DNA from: Trichuris trichiura
Taxonomy: Eukaryota; Nematoda; Enoplea; Trichinellida; Trichuridae
DNA length: 64,000 nt
Direction: 5' to 3'
NCBI GenBank assembly: GCA_037903355.1
Contig: JBAJFE010000042.1
Location: 3,670,001 to 3,734,000 of the forward strand
Part shown: piece by piece, positions 10,613 through 23,070 of the stretch
How positions within the stretch are numbered: position 1 is the first letter of the stretch
Layout of the letters: every line of letters starts with the position of its first letter
The notes under the pieces: model-generated
What the model was told of the DNA's origin: nothing
Databases searched by the model: none
The model's input: only the letters and a program-made list of their open reading frames with translations
Program-made: the position numbers and the translations under genes

Positions 10613-10920
10613 GATGTGGTCCACGCTTTTTTGTTACCTTGTGTTCTCTGCGGCTGACATAGTGAGTGGCGAATACAGATGATTTAAGTGCTGTCAAAGA
10701 GAGCATGACCCCTCTATACCGTCCTACAATTGAGGCGATACCATCGGTTACCTAAGCAATGATATAAATATTTTTCTATGGAATATCATTTTCATTATGG
10801 TAAATGAATTTTTTCAAAACTGTCAGTCCGTCAGTATACGTTCTAATCTTCTTAGCTAGGAATATCTTTTCCATTAGTTCGCGCGAACTGCAGGATCTTC
10901 CGTAAGCCACCAGGAGAGAG

Positions 10921-11232
10921 TTATTTTGTGGTTTTATGTGACTGTAAAGAAAATCTCTTGAATTTCAGTGAACCGCTTAGTAGCTTTTCAGTGTCACCTA
11001 TCATCTCGTCAATTATCCTGCAAGCGGTAGAGTTGTTCAAAGAAATTGTTCGAACCGTTTTCGCAGCTTTTAAGTTTGTGACATCATATACGAAATCTTT
11101 TATTCTGTACGGTAGTGCCCGTGCCCATTTTCTGTATACATGCATTCCCCGGAGCTCTCGGGTATAACCATTACTCGTCTTCAGCAGAAATAAACAGAAT
11201 GATCTCGTGACACGCTGGCCGTGACAACACAT
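10921..11232 (-). pseudogene. ZBED5-type hAT transposase relic
   Basis: The C-terminal 45 residues of this minus-strand frame (TISLNNSTACRIIDEMIGD and FKRFSLQSHK) align with the transposase region at about 57,330-57,430 (IPLSNNTVQRSIDEMSADVE and FSLQVDEP). The rest does not match and is probably chance. It is a short decayed fragment. Confidence 0.55.
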
Positions 11233-11329
11233 CGTTTTATGTTTAAAGTAAATTCGATTAGTTCGCCATCGTCCGTTTGCTGTGCTTGGTGAATGTTTAA
11301 ATCATGTCAGTTGATCCATGTGCTCCATC

Positions 11330-11530
11330 TGGCCGACTATGGTAGAGGACAACATATAGTGAAATCAATTACGTTCGAACAAACCATGCTGACATCTCCC
11401 AAATACCAATTGTGCGTAATGTTAAATCGAATATAGAGAACTTCTTTAATCTTTCGCAAGCGTAAGTTGCTTTCATGACATAACATTTTGGCCTGGATGG
11501 TATTATTACAGTGGGCCACATTGTTTCACC
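11330..11530 (-). pseudogene. PLE C-terminal fragment
   Basis: The minus-strand frame AHCNNTIQAKMLCHESNLRL followed by RKIKEVLYIRFNITHN is the conserved C-terminal end of Penelope endonuclease domains. The same block occurs at about 33,850, 47,450 and 50,700. It stops after a hydrophobic run and no upstream domains are attached. Confidence 0.7.
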
Positions 11531-14400
11531 GCAGGTGAAGCCTTGGGCGTTCTTTACATTGCAACTTGAGCGTTTAATTTTGGTGGTCTACTACAATTTG
11601 TAGTGGAGTGTACCGTCAGACTTTATTAAGGACACAGAAGGCAATATGAGCGATTTGCCAACATTGCTGGCATTAGCAGTTTTAGTGATCAGCTTGCTAG
11701 CGTTTTAAGTCCTGATAATCCTTTTATCTAATTTCGATGACTTCAGGATAACTGTATATGCCAGCGTTGCCCCTTTCTCGAAGTTGCCTCAGACGTTTTT
11801 AAGAGGTCCAAGGGCTTATCGTTCCTTTCTGGACGCACGCTTTTCGGAAAGATGTCCTCAGTTAAGAATTTAGCTCTGCATTAATAGGATATTGAATGGA
11901 AATAGCAATAATTAACTTCAAAAAATCTGTTTAGAATGTTACAACGTCGTGTAACCTTACAGATCAAACACTGGCAACGTCTAGTCACAAGGAGACTGGA
12001 TGAAACTAAATCACAAGCCTTCTATGGAAAACCGCCTAGATTTCTTAGCTAAAGAACTCGTCCGAAAGTCACTATCGGTAAGTTATGCGAATCGAAGAAA
12101 AACTACTGCTCATGCAGCGTTACAGGATGTGTAAGTCCGGCAGTCCTATTGGGATATAATGTGACTGAGGAAGAATAGATAACTGAAGTATGTTAGAGTG
12201 AATGATTTTAATTATCTTGTCTTCGATCGTTTGTTGGTGCATACAAATTTGCTTTTAGAAAACAATAAAGAATGAGTGTGATATCCTTCCCCTGCAGATC
12301 CTCCGCTGCCCTACAGATATTGCCTGGCCTCCCTGGGGAGCTCACGTTGGAAATGGCTCACTAGAAGATGCTGTTTCAGTTTAAGGTAACAATTTTAAAT
12401 TCTAACTTTCTAACGAAGGATTATAATTTTTTAATCTAGCCAGTTAGCACCTAACAGAAGCAAAAATGTTCTGACATGACAAAATTCTTTATTGCGGATT
12501 TATTGCGAAATTTTTGGTCCTGACCGTGGGCAGTCATCAGAACAGAAAATACAAAGATGGTTGCTTTGATGTAAGACCAGCGATGACTAACTTCGATGAG
12601 TCAAGGTTCAGCTCGACAGGCTGGCGATACGGAGGTGCTGCTACTGCATTGCCGAACCCGGTGCCGCCCAGAAAATCTTTTGTTTTCCATGCTGATTACA
12701 GTTCACTGTCAGGGCCAAAATTTCTCAATAGTTTTTGCTATTGCTGCAAGAATAAACGAGAAGATTTCTGTAAGAAAGTTTTTAACGTTAGCGTTTCGGT
12801 GTTTTCACTCACGTCAACTCAGTCTCCACAAGCTAAGAATATCGTTGAATATTTTCATAGATAATTCAAGTCGATTTTGCGAGCACATGGTGTAGGGAAC
12901 TCTCGGTGGAGTGACAGTTTGCTGTTGGTGTTCCTGGGAATATGAAGCTCCGTCATAGAGGAACTGCATCACTGTTCCACCGAATTAGTTTACGATTCTT
13001 CTTTAATTCTCTGCGCAGTATATTTTGCACCATTTTACAGCCAGCACCAGCGTTGTTCTGCTTGTGTGGCCAAATCACTTACGTTTCTTGAAAGAACACA
13101 ACCGTCTCCCACACAGTCTGGACAAAAATTGACCGTAGTTTGTTCCGAAGCAGCTTGGCAAAGTCAACCATGTTTTTATACACAATGAGCAATCCACTGC
13201 AGCGTGGAGGCTTTTATGCGACAGCTGTGTCTCGTATTTTCCATGACAAAAAGGACGGTAACAATGTGCAGCCCGATAAGATTGTGATGGCTAGCCTAGG
13301 CAGGGTCAACTTGCTTTCCATGATGCACCGTTATTCGCTACACGCATCTCCACGTCATTTTTACATTTCCATGTCGATGGATAAGCTCTCTGGAATAAGG
13401 CTGTGTAGCGACCTGGTTGACAATTGATGAGAACTGCTTGTCGGATGTAGCAGAGTTGTCCCGATGAGTTAAAATGGAATAAAGCTGGACATTATAGACA
13501 CTCGAAGCTTAATACAAAAATAAGGTTTCTTAATGGTTCCATAAAATTTCAGAACCTCTTTTAGAGGATAAACCGTTTGCTGAAGATTTTGCGCATTGAG
13601 CTTCGTTGGGCCCTTTTTCCGTCATCGTTGACAATGCGATAGCGAAGTAAGATGAAAATCCGCTATCAGAACGAAAATAATTTGTCGTTCTTCGCTATTT
13701 TATTGACATTGATGACAGGGAAAAAACATCCACAAAGGTATCGTATGCAGGAACTTCAGTGAACGGCTAGCCATACATAAATAAAATGGAAAACTAAATT
13801 TAATGCTGCCTGTTAGCCGCACTGTCTTTTTCAGACGAGCATAACCGCAAGATCATGCCAAGACAGGCAAGGAGTCTGTTCAGCTTTTGTAACCGATTTT
13901 GTTGCGCTGCCCGTTAGGATATATGACCTTAATTTTTTCCTACACTTCCAGGTTATTTTATTATGACAAGCTGAGCGAAATGCGGGCAGCTCCAAAATGC
14001 CACAAATTGTAAACGGAGCTTTCTGAAAAAACACTGCCATACAGTACTGCTAGGTCACTATTCAAGATGTATGCAAACAGTTCAAGTGGAGGTACGGCAG
14101 CAAAATGACAACCTGGCATACAATTTTTCCTTCGATTCAGCTAGGATACCAATTCGGACGACCTACTTTCCATGGTTTATGGAGAAATTCTGATCTCCAA
14201 ATTTATAGTTACAACCATATGGGCAGTGCTAGAAAATTATTTTCTATAGTACGGAACCCATATATTGTGCATTTTTTATTCTATCCTCAGTAGGAATTCG
14301 CCTATCCATCTGTTCTGAATTTCGTTACCTGATAGCGAGCTCGCTGTAAACATCAATGAAAACCAATTCGTTTTAAGCAACGTTATAATAAATTTTGTTC
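11531..14400. other. Unassigned region
   Basis: I recognise no gene or transposon here. Small open frames, the largest being 12,514-12,864 and 13,140-13,427 on the + strand, have no recognisable motif, no convincing splice context and look like chance. The base composition is that of the surrounding non-coding sequence. Confidence 0.5.
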
Positions 14401-14408
14401 TTCTAAAA

Positions 14409-14510
14409 AAATTTTTCGCGGAATTTTTAACCCGACATTCATTAAACGTTTATTGCAAAAACGTTTTTTACGAAGCTTTCGGGTCTGCACATGACTCGTC
14501 ATCAGCGTAA
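14409..14510 (-). repeat. PLE-type terminal sequence with hammerhead-like core
   Basis: It shares TTTTTCGCGGAATTTTTAACCC and ATTGCAAAAACGTTTTTTACGAAGCTTTCGGG with the palindrome at 23,281-23,454, making it a single copy of the same end. On the minus strand CTGATGA (14,505-14,499) is followed by an imperfect stem-loop (GAGTC against GACCC) and GAAA (14,480-14,477). Confidence 0.55.
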
Positions 14511-17500
14511 TTGTGCCGCCCGTCGGGTCCTTCTTTATGGTTGCAAGCCCCTCCATCCGACCAACTTTGGCAGAGACCTACTGCCGTCAGCTCTATCTTG
14601 AGCCGTCAGGTTTCGGTCCCGCCTAGTCAGTCAGACGGCGCAGCGAGCGTCCAACCGACTTTCCGCGACTGCGGCACATTCACAAATGAGGACCAACGAG
14701 CAAACAATCGACGTTTACGAAGAAGAAAACTTTTAGAAGAACGTTATAATGAAAACCAATTATCTTCTGACGAGGTGCCTTGTAACAGACTTCGATATTT
14801 TCATAACTGGCTTTCAGTTCACGGCTTTGACCCATTTTGTGTATCTGTGGGTGAACACCAAAATGTACTACCATTATCTCCTCACAAAAGTCAGTATCCA
14901 ACCAATCGCAATTGGTCTGCATAGAAAGCGCTTTCGGCTCTTCTTCACTTTTAATTGAGCATTATTCTACCCAGTCGGAAAAAGAAAAGTTGTTCATGCT
15001 ACAGAAATAATTATGTTTCCACAAATAAATTGGAAAATGATTTTAAGAGTTCCGTTTTTGCCTGTGACTAGAAGGCCCTTTCATAATGGATGATCTGCAG
15101 TTTTTCACACTGCTCTGGCTTGGTAGTAGAAACCAATACCTCACCCATCATTAAGGATGGGAAGTGCTCCTGTTCTAATTGAGCACATTTTAGACGACAA
15201 GATGCCACATGCTTGTGAAAATACTTTTTCATATAGCTTTAGAGTTGGGTAGTTATCTCTGGATATTTATACAACAGCTCGCTCATTTTTTATAAAAACT
15301 GGGGCATGCAGAAAGCGGATGATCGATACGAAGTTAACCTAACGGCACCTTCAAAGTGAACTGTTAGTAGCAAACCACAAAAGCACCTGTGATTGATGAG
15401 CCCACATGCTGGCAAAGCTGGCCAGGCAGCAAGGAGAATTAAACTTCTTCCAACACTTGCCTAACATAAATCCCGTAACCATTATCCACTCAAAAGAGTA
15501 ACATGAATTTGTGTTATCACTCAGATAGTGAAGCTTTGGCATCAATAACCTTCAAGCGAAAAGTATTGTTTATCAAATCATTAACTCACTTACTGGACAG
15601 GTAGCTTTCGTTTGTGTTATGACAGTAGCGATTGTGCAGGCCTTACATAATTAACTTCTGTCAAACAAATAAGAATACAGCAGGTTTGTCAAATGATGGT
15701 GTGTAGGGGATGCAAGTAGTGGGCACAAGTCCACTGGCAGAATTCGTCTTGCCGAAGGATACACAGTTTAAAATATGGAAATGACGCTCTCGTGTATGGT
15801 AGCTTATGGAAGCTATCAACTGGTTACCGATTGCCGGGTCTGTAAGATACAAATCCAACGCAGTTATCCCAATGCTAATGAAGCTGTAGCACAGGTGATG
15901 TCGGTAGCAGGAAATGTAGTTTTCAGGGCATGACGGCTTGGAAGCGTTCTTTCTTTAAAAGGCAGTTCAGAGAAGCAAACAAGGTCGTGTCGAAAGCCTT
16001 CAGAACTATTCCCTGTTTTAGAAAAGATGGAGTAGAAAATGTGCAGCAGCGCTACATTTTGTCCGTTAACAGATGCCCAACTTTCGATAGCATTGTCATG
16101 CGAGGAAAGAAAGCCAATTCGTCTGTCTTCAAGGAAAATGAGAAGCTGAAGAGTGTTACTTGGTGCCTGTTTCCATGCTCTGTAGCGGGATTTATTTTGC
16201 TACTACAATGAAAATTGGGAAAGGTATTTCTCTCATTCTCCAATGACTTGCTCTTCATCAGATTAACGGTTAGAAAGCTGATAGGTAACGGTTGCTAGAA
16301 AGCTGCTAGAAGTCAAGACTTATGAGTAGAAAAGAGTTAGGGTTTCACCGATCCTGATCTTTGAAGGACTTGTGACAGATGATCCCCTTCGTCAAGATAG
16401 CTCTAGAAGAAAACCTCAAAAAGCAGTTGTTTTTATCTGTCAACCCCTCCGTACTCTTGGCACGTCTTGGTCAAACAAAAGCGCGCCTGTTACCTGCTCC
16501 CGGCGCTGTTGCTCGAAAATGAAACCATTAGTCAGTGAACCGACACAGCCATCATAGCACAAAGCAAATGTGTTCGCTGTTGCAATGAGCGTTCGCTGAT
16601 ACAACAACAGGCAGATGATTTCCGTTGCGGTGGCAGAAAAGCGGAGGGGTGGCAATCTTTCTCAGTATCAGTTATAGTGTCGGTGACATCTTGAAAGGAC
16701 AAAATTTTACAACAGGCCAAACCTGTACCACATTTGTACTAATCAGAGCCGCACCACGCATATGAATGGACAATTGCGGCAATGCGTCCCCCAAGAAAAA
16801 CGAAGTTAGGCAGACACCTCTGTGCGTAGGTGAGAAGTCACGAGGCCAAATGAAGCATCAGCGGATCATAAAAATGCGCTTCTGTGTATGCTAAGTTGGA
16901 AAACTTGGCTCTGTTTGAAGAGCAATTTCTGGTAGCCTTGGGTGGAATTGTTTCGCTGGCGCTCACCGCATGGAGACAATCATATGGGCTGGAAAGAATT
17001 AGAGAAGTGCGAAGCATGAACCTTGCTCCTCTAAAGAAGCTTGCTTCAAGAGGGAAAGACCACCCTACATGTACGAAAGGACAATACTAGTCTGTTAGTA
17101 AGGATAAGGCTGGTCTTTTCCGAATGTTTAGTTCAGTAAACTTTCTGTGAAGACTGAACTTCCTTGTACATTGTAGTGGTGAACAGCACAAGATTCTATT
17201 CCTTTCTGAATTCTACCTTGAAAGAACAACAGACAAAAATAATTATGAGCTATCGGTTGCCTGTCTAGCTGACTGTGTCCTGCTATTATGAATAGCCGGT
17301 TTCTTTTGTACTTGGTTCTCTTCCTTTTCAACCGCAACAGGCAACCCTGAATAACAGCTTATAGCCGCTCTGTTACTTAAATGTCGCGATTGAGTTCTTT
17401 AGAAATGCTTTGCTTTACAAGCTACTATATTACAGATACATAATCCAGTCTTAAGCTTAAATACCGTAGCGAGAAATTTAATGAGACAAAAAGACCATAC

Positions 17501-18182
17501 ATTTTTCAATGAAACCATCCAAGTCTGTATTTTGGTTTAGCTTTAGTTCACGTGGCCCACGTTTGCTTAAAGATAGATAAACCTGTTGGCAGTTGCGCAC
17601 TTTTAAATATGCCAGTGCCGTGGCAATTTCAAAATAACAATCTACGAAGACTGAAATCGAAATTTGACAAATCCAACCTTACGTATAGCAACGTCAGGTG
17701 TCGTAGAATATGTATGTGTGTGTGTGTGTTTTTCCTTTGCCGTAAACGAGTGCTCCGGCACTCCCACTCGTTAAAATGGGCATAAGTGAACTCACAGAAA
17801 TATTGGAGGCTAAATATACTGCAGAGTTTTCCTTGTCAGTAAAGTGAGGACTTATCTCTCCCTGATTATTGAGTGCTTTCATCATGGATGCTGCTAGTTA
17901 AACGAGTCTGGAGCTATTGGTTTGTTGCCCCAGGCGCGTGGCAATTTAGATTAGATTTCTACTTTTGGCAATGATTCGTCCGTATTACACAGCCGCCTGG
18001 GCCCATTAACCAGAGACCAAGCATGGCAAACGTTAGCCTTCTCCAAACGAAGATTGGGTCCCAGCAGAAGCAGACGGCAGACTGCCCTTGTCGGTTTACT
18101 ATAGTTGGCAGGCCAGCGGACATGGTGGCGCTATCGTTGGGTGTTCGTCACCTAGCAAGATGAACACGACAGGCAGTTTCCA
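14511..18182. other. Unassigned region
   Basis: No gene is recognised. Around 14,800-14,880 there is weak likeness to Penelope terminal sequence (TTCACGGCTTTGACCCA..GTGTATCTGTGGGTGAAC). A short (TG)n tract lies at 17,711-17,730. Scattered frames of 60-100 codons have no recognisable domain. The part nearest 18,182 may hold regulatory sequence of the FGF gene that follows, but I see no diagnostic element. Confidence 0.4.
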
Positions 18183-18582
18183 TCATTGCTTCTGATTCTT
18201 CTCTTCCGTTCAGCTTGTGCTACTCTTTCAGCAGCATCGCTGTTCCTGCTGTTTTTCTGTCGAGCTCAGTTGGCATCGAGCCTTTCGTTGTCCAAGTCCG
18301 CCCACTCTTACACGGCAATAACACCTCCAGGCGGCTGCTGTCAAGCGACCGACCCAAAGCAATTGAACAGGCATCGTTGCGTTATCGGCCAGTGGACGAG
18401 TCGCCAGTGGGTAAACGTTCGTACATCTCCTTCTCAACTACTTCCGGTAAAATAACACGTCAACCAAGTGGCGTCGAGCAGTGTTGCCGACATTCTGCCC
18501 CGAGGTGAAAAGGCGCCCTGCGCGACCGTTCGAGTCGCTGGCGGCAGGTTGCGTCGTTAGCGTTGTCCGCTGGCTAATTGCC
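18183..18582 (+). promoter_or_regulatory. Probable 5' region of the FGF gene
   Basis: This 400-bp stretch directly before the FGF start codon is less AT-rich than its surroundings and holds overlapping open frames in several phases (18,186-18,508), as is common in a GC-richer 5' untranslated region. No TATA box or trans-splice acceptor could be identified with confidence. The assignment rests on position only. Confidence 0.3.
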
Positions 18583-18994
18583 ATGTGCATTCTGGCTGGC
18601 AGACATATGACTGCTGCCACTGCCGAGTCTAGTCCAACATCGCTTGTTTCTTCAGCCTTCTTGAGGATCCCGACGGCGACATATGCGGCTATAGGTGGAG
18701 CAGCCGCTCCATTTGGTCCTCCACTATTCGATTCAGACGATCTGAACGAAGATGCTTTGCTAAACACTTGCATGCGCCATATACGTCGAAATCAGCCTTC
18801 CTTTTCATTGTCCTCTATTCGCCTGTTCAGGGACGCAACAATGCTTACCGGTGGTCAGCGTTCAATGCCTATTCACTGGGTGCAGTATGAGAAAAGCAAT
18901 CGCCTAGGGAAGTTGTATTGTCGTACTGGGTATCATCTGTTGATCAACAATGATGGCAAAGTAAACGGTACCCATCAAGATCATAACCGCTTCG
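18583..18994 (+). CDS. Fibroblast growth factor, first coding exon (partial gene)
   Basis: The exon encodes about 137 residues ending in LYCRTGYHLLINNDGKVNGT followed by HQDHNRFG. This is the first beta-trefoil strand pair of FGF ligands; vertebrate FGF9-type proteins have LYCRTGFHL and DHSRFG at the same place. FGFs are secreted ligands of FGF receptor tyrosine kinases. The ATG at 18,583 is the first in a frame open from 18,451; the next residues (MCILAGRHMTAATAESS) make only a weak signal peptide, so an upstream exon or a non-classical secretion signal is possible. The exon ends TTCG/GTAAGC at 18,994, phase 1, the intron position conserved in animal FGF genes. I found no second exon (starting near LEF.....G) downstream. 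Pseudogene status cannot be ruled out, but the frame is intact. The antisense frame at 18,438-18,773 is a shadow. Confidence 0.85.
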
Positions 18995-21900
18995 GTAAGC
19001 AAAGGACATTTTTTCTGTTAACGATTTCTGCGAGCACATCTGAGGCGAGGGTACACAGCGCATGCTTTGTATCACTTCATGTTTGCATCCGAAAACGTTC
19101 TACCAACCTATTGAGGTGTTTCCTGTGCAATGGAAAAAGATCTTAGTTTGATTGCGAACAGGTACCTGAAGACTGCTTAGTATACTTGCACATCTAAAGG
19201 ACATTGCGGAAAGTGCAGTATCTGCTAGAGGACGAGGGAAAGCGAAGCCATTTTATCAATGATTATATTAATACTGACGTATCCATGCAATACTCCCGCG
19301 ATCACAGCATGGACTTTACTTATCTGATGATATTCACATGACTTTTGTTTGTTGAGCTTGCAATCAAGCGCGGGCTAACTGCCTTCTCTAGTTGCTGTTT
19401 CCGTTCTAAAAGTCTTGGTCATTACTAACTCAATTCTATCCCATTTGTTATTGCCGTTCATCACTGGATAACTGTCTGGTGATGTAACTTCGGACGACGT
19501 GGTGTGCAGCACAATCAGACCAGTTCTTGATTGCAATCGTTTCTGGATAAATTGACGTTTTTTGTTTCTTCCACCATTCTTCGCTGTTGCAAATAGGAGT
19601 CAACAGAAAAGTCAGCGTCCATTGGACTTAAATATTCTGCTATTCTGCTATTGACCTGTTTCTTCAGTCTAGAGAAAATAACATCTTCAATCATGGTTTA
19701 TTTCAGAACGAATTATTGATACAGAAGCATGAGACGTTTACCTAATTTAAGGGGCAAGTGACCACGCGCGAAGTGGGCAGATTTGCACGCTAGACGTCTA
19801 TCCATGTGTTACACTTGTTTATTTGTTACTTAAATCAGTAGAAGCACTTGAGGAAAGTAAATCGCGCTAGTTTAACAACTGGCGACCTTGTCGAATTTGA
19901 CAGGCGGCTTCTTTTTTGTCACATGAACTCCTGAACCGAGAAATGATTTTATACTGACTGCGCGAATCTTAGGTGAGTCTTCCTGCTCAAAGGAAACCGT
20001 ATGGAACTGCTGTCTAGGTAGTGAGCAAAGTGGAGAGTTCAAACGGCTGCAATAACAGTTTTTATCGCTGCCTCAACCGGAAGTGTAATAATCGTGGGAT
20101 GATTGGCACCCACACATGCGCTTTAATTGCTACAGAGCATAAGATGAAGCCAGCATGTGTTGTTCAATAGAAATTATAGCAACCTGGGCTTTTCTCTTTC
20201 TTTGACTATCTGTTTGGCTCGCTCATGCTAGTTTTATTAACTTGTTTGCCATGAATATATAGTGACCCTTCAGCAGGAGGTAAGAACTGAGAGGTGTGAT
20301 AGTCACAGCAGTTGTCTCAACAGATAGGTTGTAACCTCTGCTGCGAAGGCTGCTATCGGTGAAATTGGTGCCAATAGGAGTAGACAAAGCAAATGAACGA
20401 CCAGAAGGTAGGTAGGAAAAGGGCGGTATGTGACGCTTGCGCAAAGCCACTAACAGAAACCTTTGACAGAGCGGAACAACTGTTAGCAACGAGCCGTCAG
20501 AACACAAGCTGGATCATTATTCATTTTCTTTTTAATCGGTTTCGTCCTTTAGTGTCCTGTTGCTTTCCTTGCCAGACTCAGTTGGTAGGAGGACACGTTT
20601 AGCTGGTTCAAGAGATTGATGTGGCCGCTTGCGCAAAGTTTACGATGTCGGTTACCTGGAACAACTGGCCATCGAGCGGAAACCCAGTGGCTGACAGTTC
20701 CGTGATGGAGCGAACCAGATTACGTGATCGTCTCCAACCAGCTGCTTGTGCTGCCTGAGTTGAGAAAATCCGCTGTGCACTGCATCGCACCATTTTTCTC
20801 CACTCTTCCGCTTGTCATTCTTCATTTCGCTTCGCTTACCCTGCTATGATGAATGGCAAAGTACTAAATTTCGTCAACCCTTTACACACCCTTTCGGTCA
20901 GGTACGCTTTCAGTCCATCTCAATTCTTGCTGCGCAGCTGCGCGTGATGGGGTGACCGAAGCAGTGACTACTCATAACTTTTAATGTTCCATTGAAGCAT
21001 CTCATCTACCTAGTCCATACTATTCCTATTCGAGCTAATTTAAAATAAGCTCGATTAATGAATGTGTTGTATCTCTTTCGGTAATGTTTGCCCGTAAAAG
21101 AGTCGAGGGTTAATAATTTACACTTTTCTATTAGCCTGACAAACAACAACAGCAGCTGCTGCACGTTTTCTATTGTCAGGAATGATTAGTGAACCTTATG
21201 GAAAGAAGGCACGTGTCTTCGACCCTGCTGTAATAGAAACTTCTCTAGTGCATCCCGCATTTGTTTCAATATGTATTCTTCTGGGAAATGCCTATTTTGC
21301 CACATTAAGACTACAAGTCACACTTAATTTCTCCTTTAACGTGCGAGTATCTTTGCGTTGCCAAGCAATAGTGCGTTTTCACGTTTATCCACGTTTAAAA
21401 AGGCTAAGGAAGCACGACAGTGCAAACCGGATGTTACAGGAAAACACAGTCCTGCGCAATGATAAACAGCTGGAGATACCAACTGATGTTTTCTATTATT
21501 AAAAAAACAATAGAAGGTTGAATATAAGATTGGTTCGTATACTATCTTTCCGCTCTTGCATATGGCGGAAGTTTATCTTTAGGAGTCAAATCTGATTAAG
21601 CAGCCAAAGTTTCAATTAGTGCTCTGCTATGTCTACACCTCACATTCTAGTGGTGATACCTACGTGGAAAAAAAGAAATTCATAGCTTTTTAAGCAGATT
21701 TATGATAGAAGACAGTGAACTAAAGGACACTTGCCTGACTGAAATCAAAATACTGAAAGAAACTGATCACGAATTGCTGAAAACGAGTAACGTATCCTGA
21801 GAGCTGCAAAATGTGCTGCAAAGATTTGCAGGCTCCCAGCTTTCAACACATTTATCTACTCGAAAGTTGGCTTTTCATATAACTCTATATAGCCTTGTAA

Positions 21901-22584
21901 TTACATTAAAATATGCGTCCCTCTTTGCGTTTTTAACGGTAAAGGTACTGTCTAACTATAGTCACACCGTCTTTCTAATTAATGCCTTGTTCTCCATTTC
22001 CAGTGATTTGCCAAGTCCATTACGGCCATCATAATGCGCCCAATCTTCATTGCTTTCATTTTAAAAAGGAAAGTGATCGAATTCAAGATTTCTTTGCAGT
22101 ACTTCCATTAGAATGTGCGAATAATCTCAGTAAGTCACTCATGCCGTACCCATTGCTGAATGTGGCCAACAACAGCGACACTGAGCTCATCGTAAGAACT
22201 TTGTCCCAGCTGAATATTATGTTTCTTCGCCAGAGCAGACTCATTTTAGTTATCCCGTATGAGACGAGCCATTAAACAATCTAGGGACGAAAGATTATTT
22301 GCACCTTCAGCAGACGGAGTCTTTTACGGCTTGATTGTATTACTCGCCTAGGTTCTTTAAATGCTAAAGGCCTGCCACAGTGAATGACTGGGAGATAAAG
22401 TTGCACGTTTTTCTTGTGCAGGTGACACAGCAAGTCAGTTTCTTTTTTCAATAAATATCCTTTTGCGGTGGTCCAAAATGTTTCTTCTGTCATTTATAAG
22501 CAAGCATAATTCCTACGGAAATGCCTTGACGAAGCAAGCCTTGAAATTTAGCGCTTGCGTCTGGGTGAGAAGGACTATTAGAAC
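18995..22584 (+). other. Probable start of FGF intron 1; otherwise unassigned
   Basis: The GTAAGC donor at 18,995 opens an intron. No acceptor followed by FGF-like coding sequence could be found. The small frames at 20,393-20,602, 21,173-21,502 and 21,982-22,275 were read and have no FGF or other recognisable motif. No repeats stood out. Confidence 0.4.
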
Positions 22585-23070
22585 TACGGTCGGCCTTCGT
22601 TATCCGCGGTTAATTCGTCTCGAAATTTGTGCGTTTCACCGCGTTAAATTGAACTCGCGTTGTATAAGATACCCTATGAAAAACACCATAGAGCTTGTAT
22701 TCCAGCCGTGTATTTCGTCCTACACTATTGAATTCTTTCCAGAACGGTTGTCATACTTAGTAGTGCCTTGAAGCTTGATACTACGGAATATAGATACGAG
22801 ATAATGATATCAATGAGACTGCGCTTGTCCAACGGGGCCAACCATCAGACTCCAGACCGTTAGATACAAGAAAGGACGAAAGTAAGATGCTCTTTCTTTA
22901 AACGTTTGGGAATCGCCTTGCTTTAATGAGCTAAGCGACGTACTGGTGCGCGGAATGGGTACAGAGCAGGGAAATATAAAATACATAGGCGCACTTACGC
23001 AAAAGTAGTGAACATTACACAGAACCCATCCACATAGAACAAAACGTCTACAGCAGAAACGTTTGGCGCA

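Noticed and set aside
13140..13427. 95-codon + frame
   Set aside because: Looked at as a possible host exon, but no motif or splice context supports it.
18438..18773. 111-codon minus-strand frame
   Set aside because: It overlaps the FGF exon in antisense and has no motif.
21173..21502. 109-codon + frame downstream of the FGF exon
   Set aside because: No FGF core motif or other recognisable domain; composition looks non-coding.
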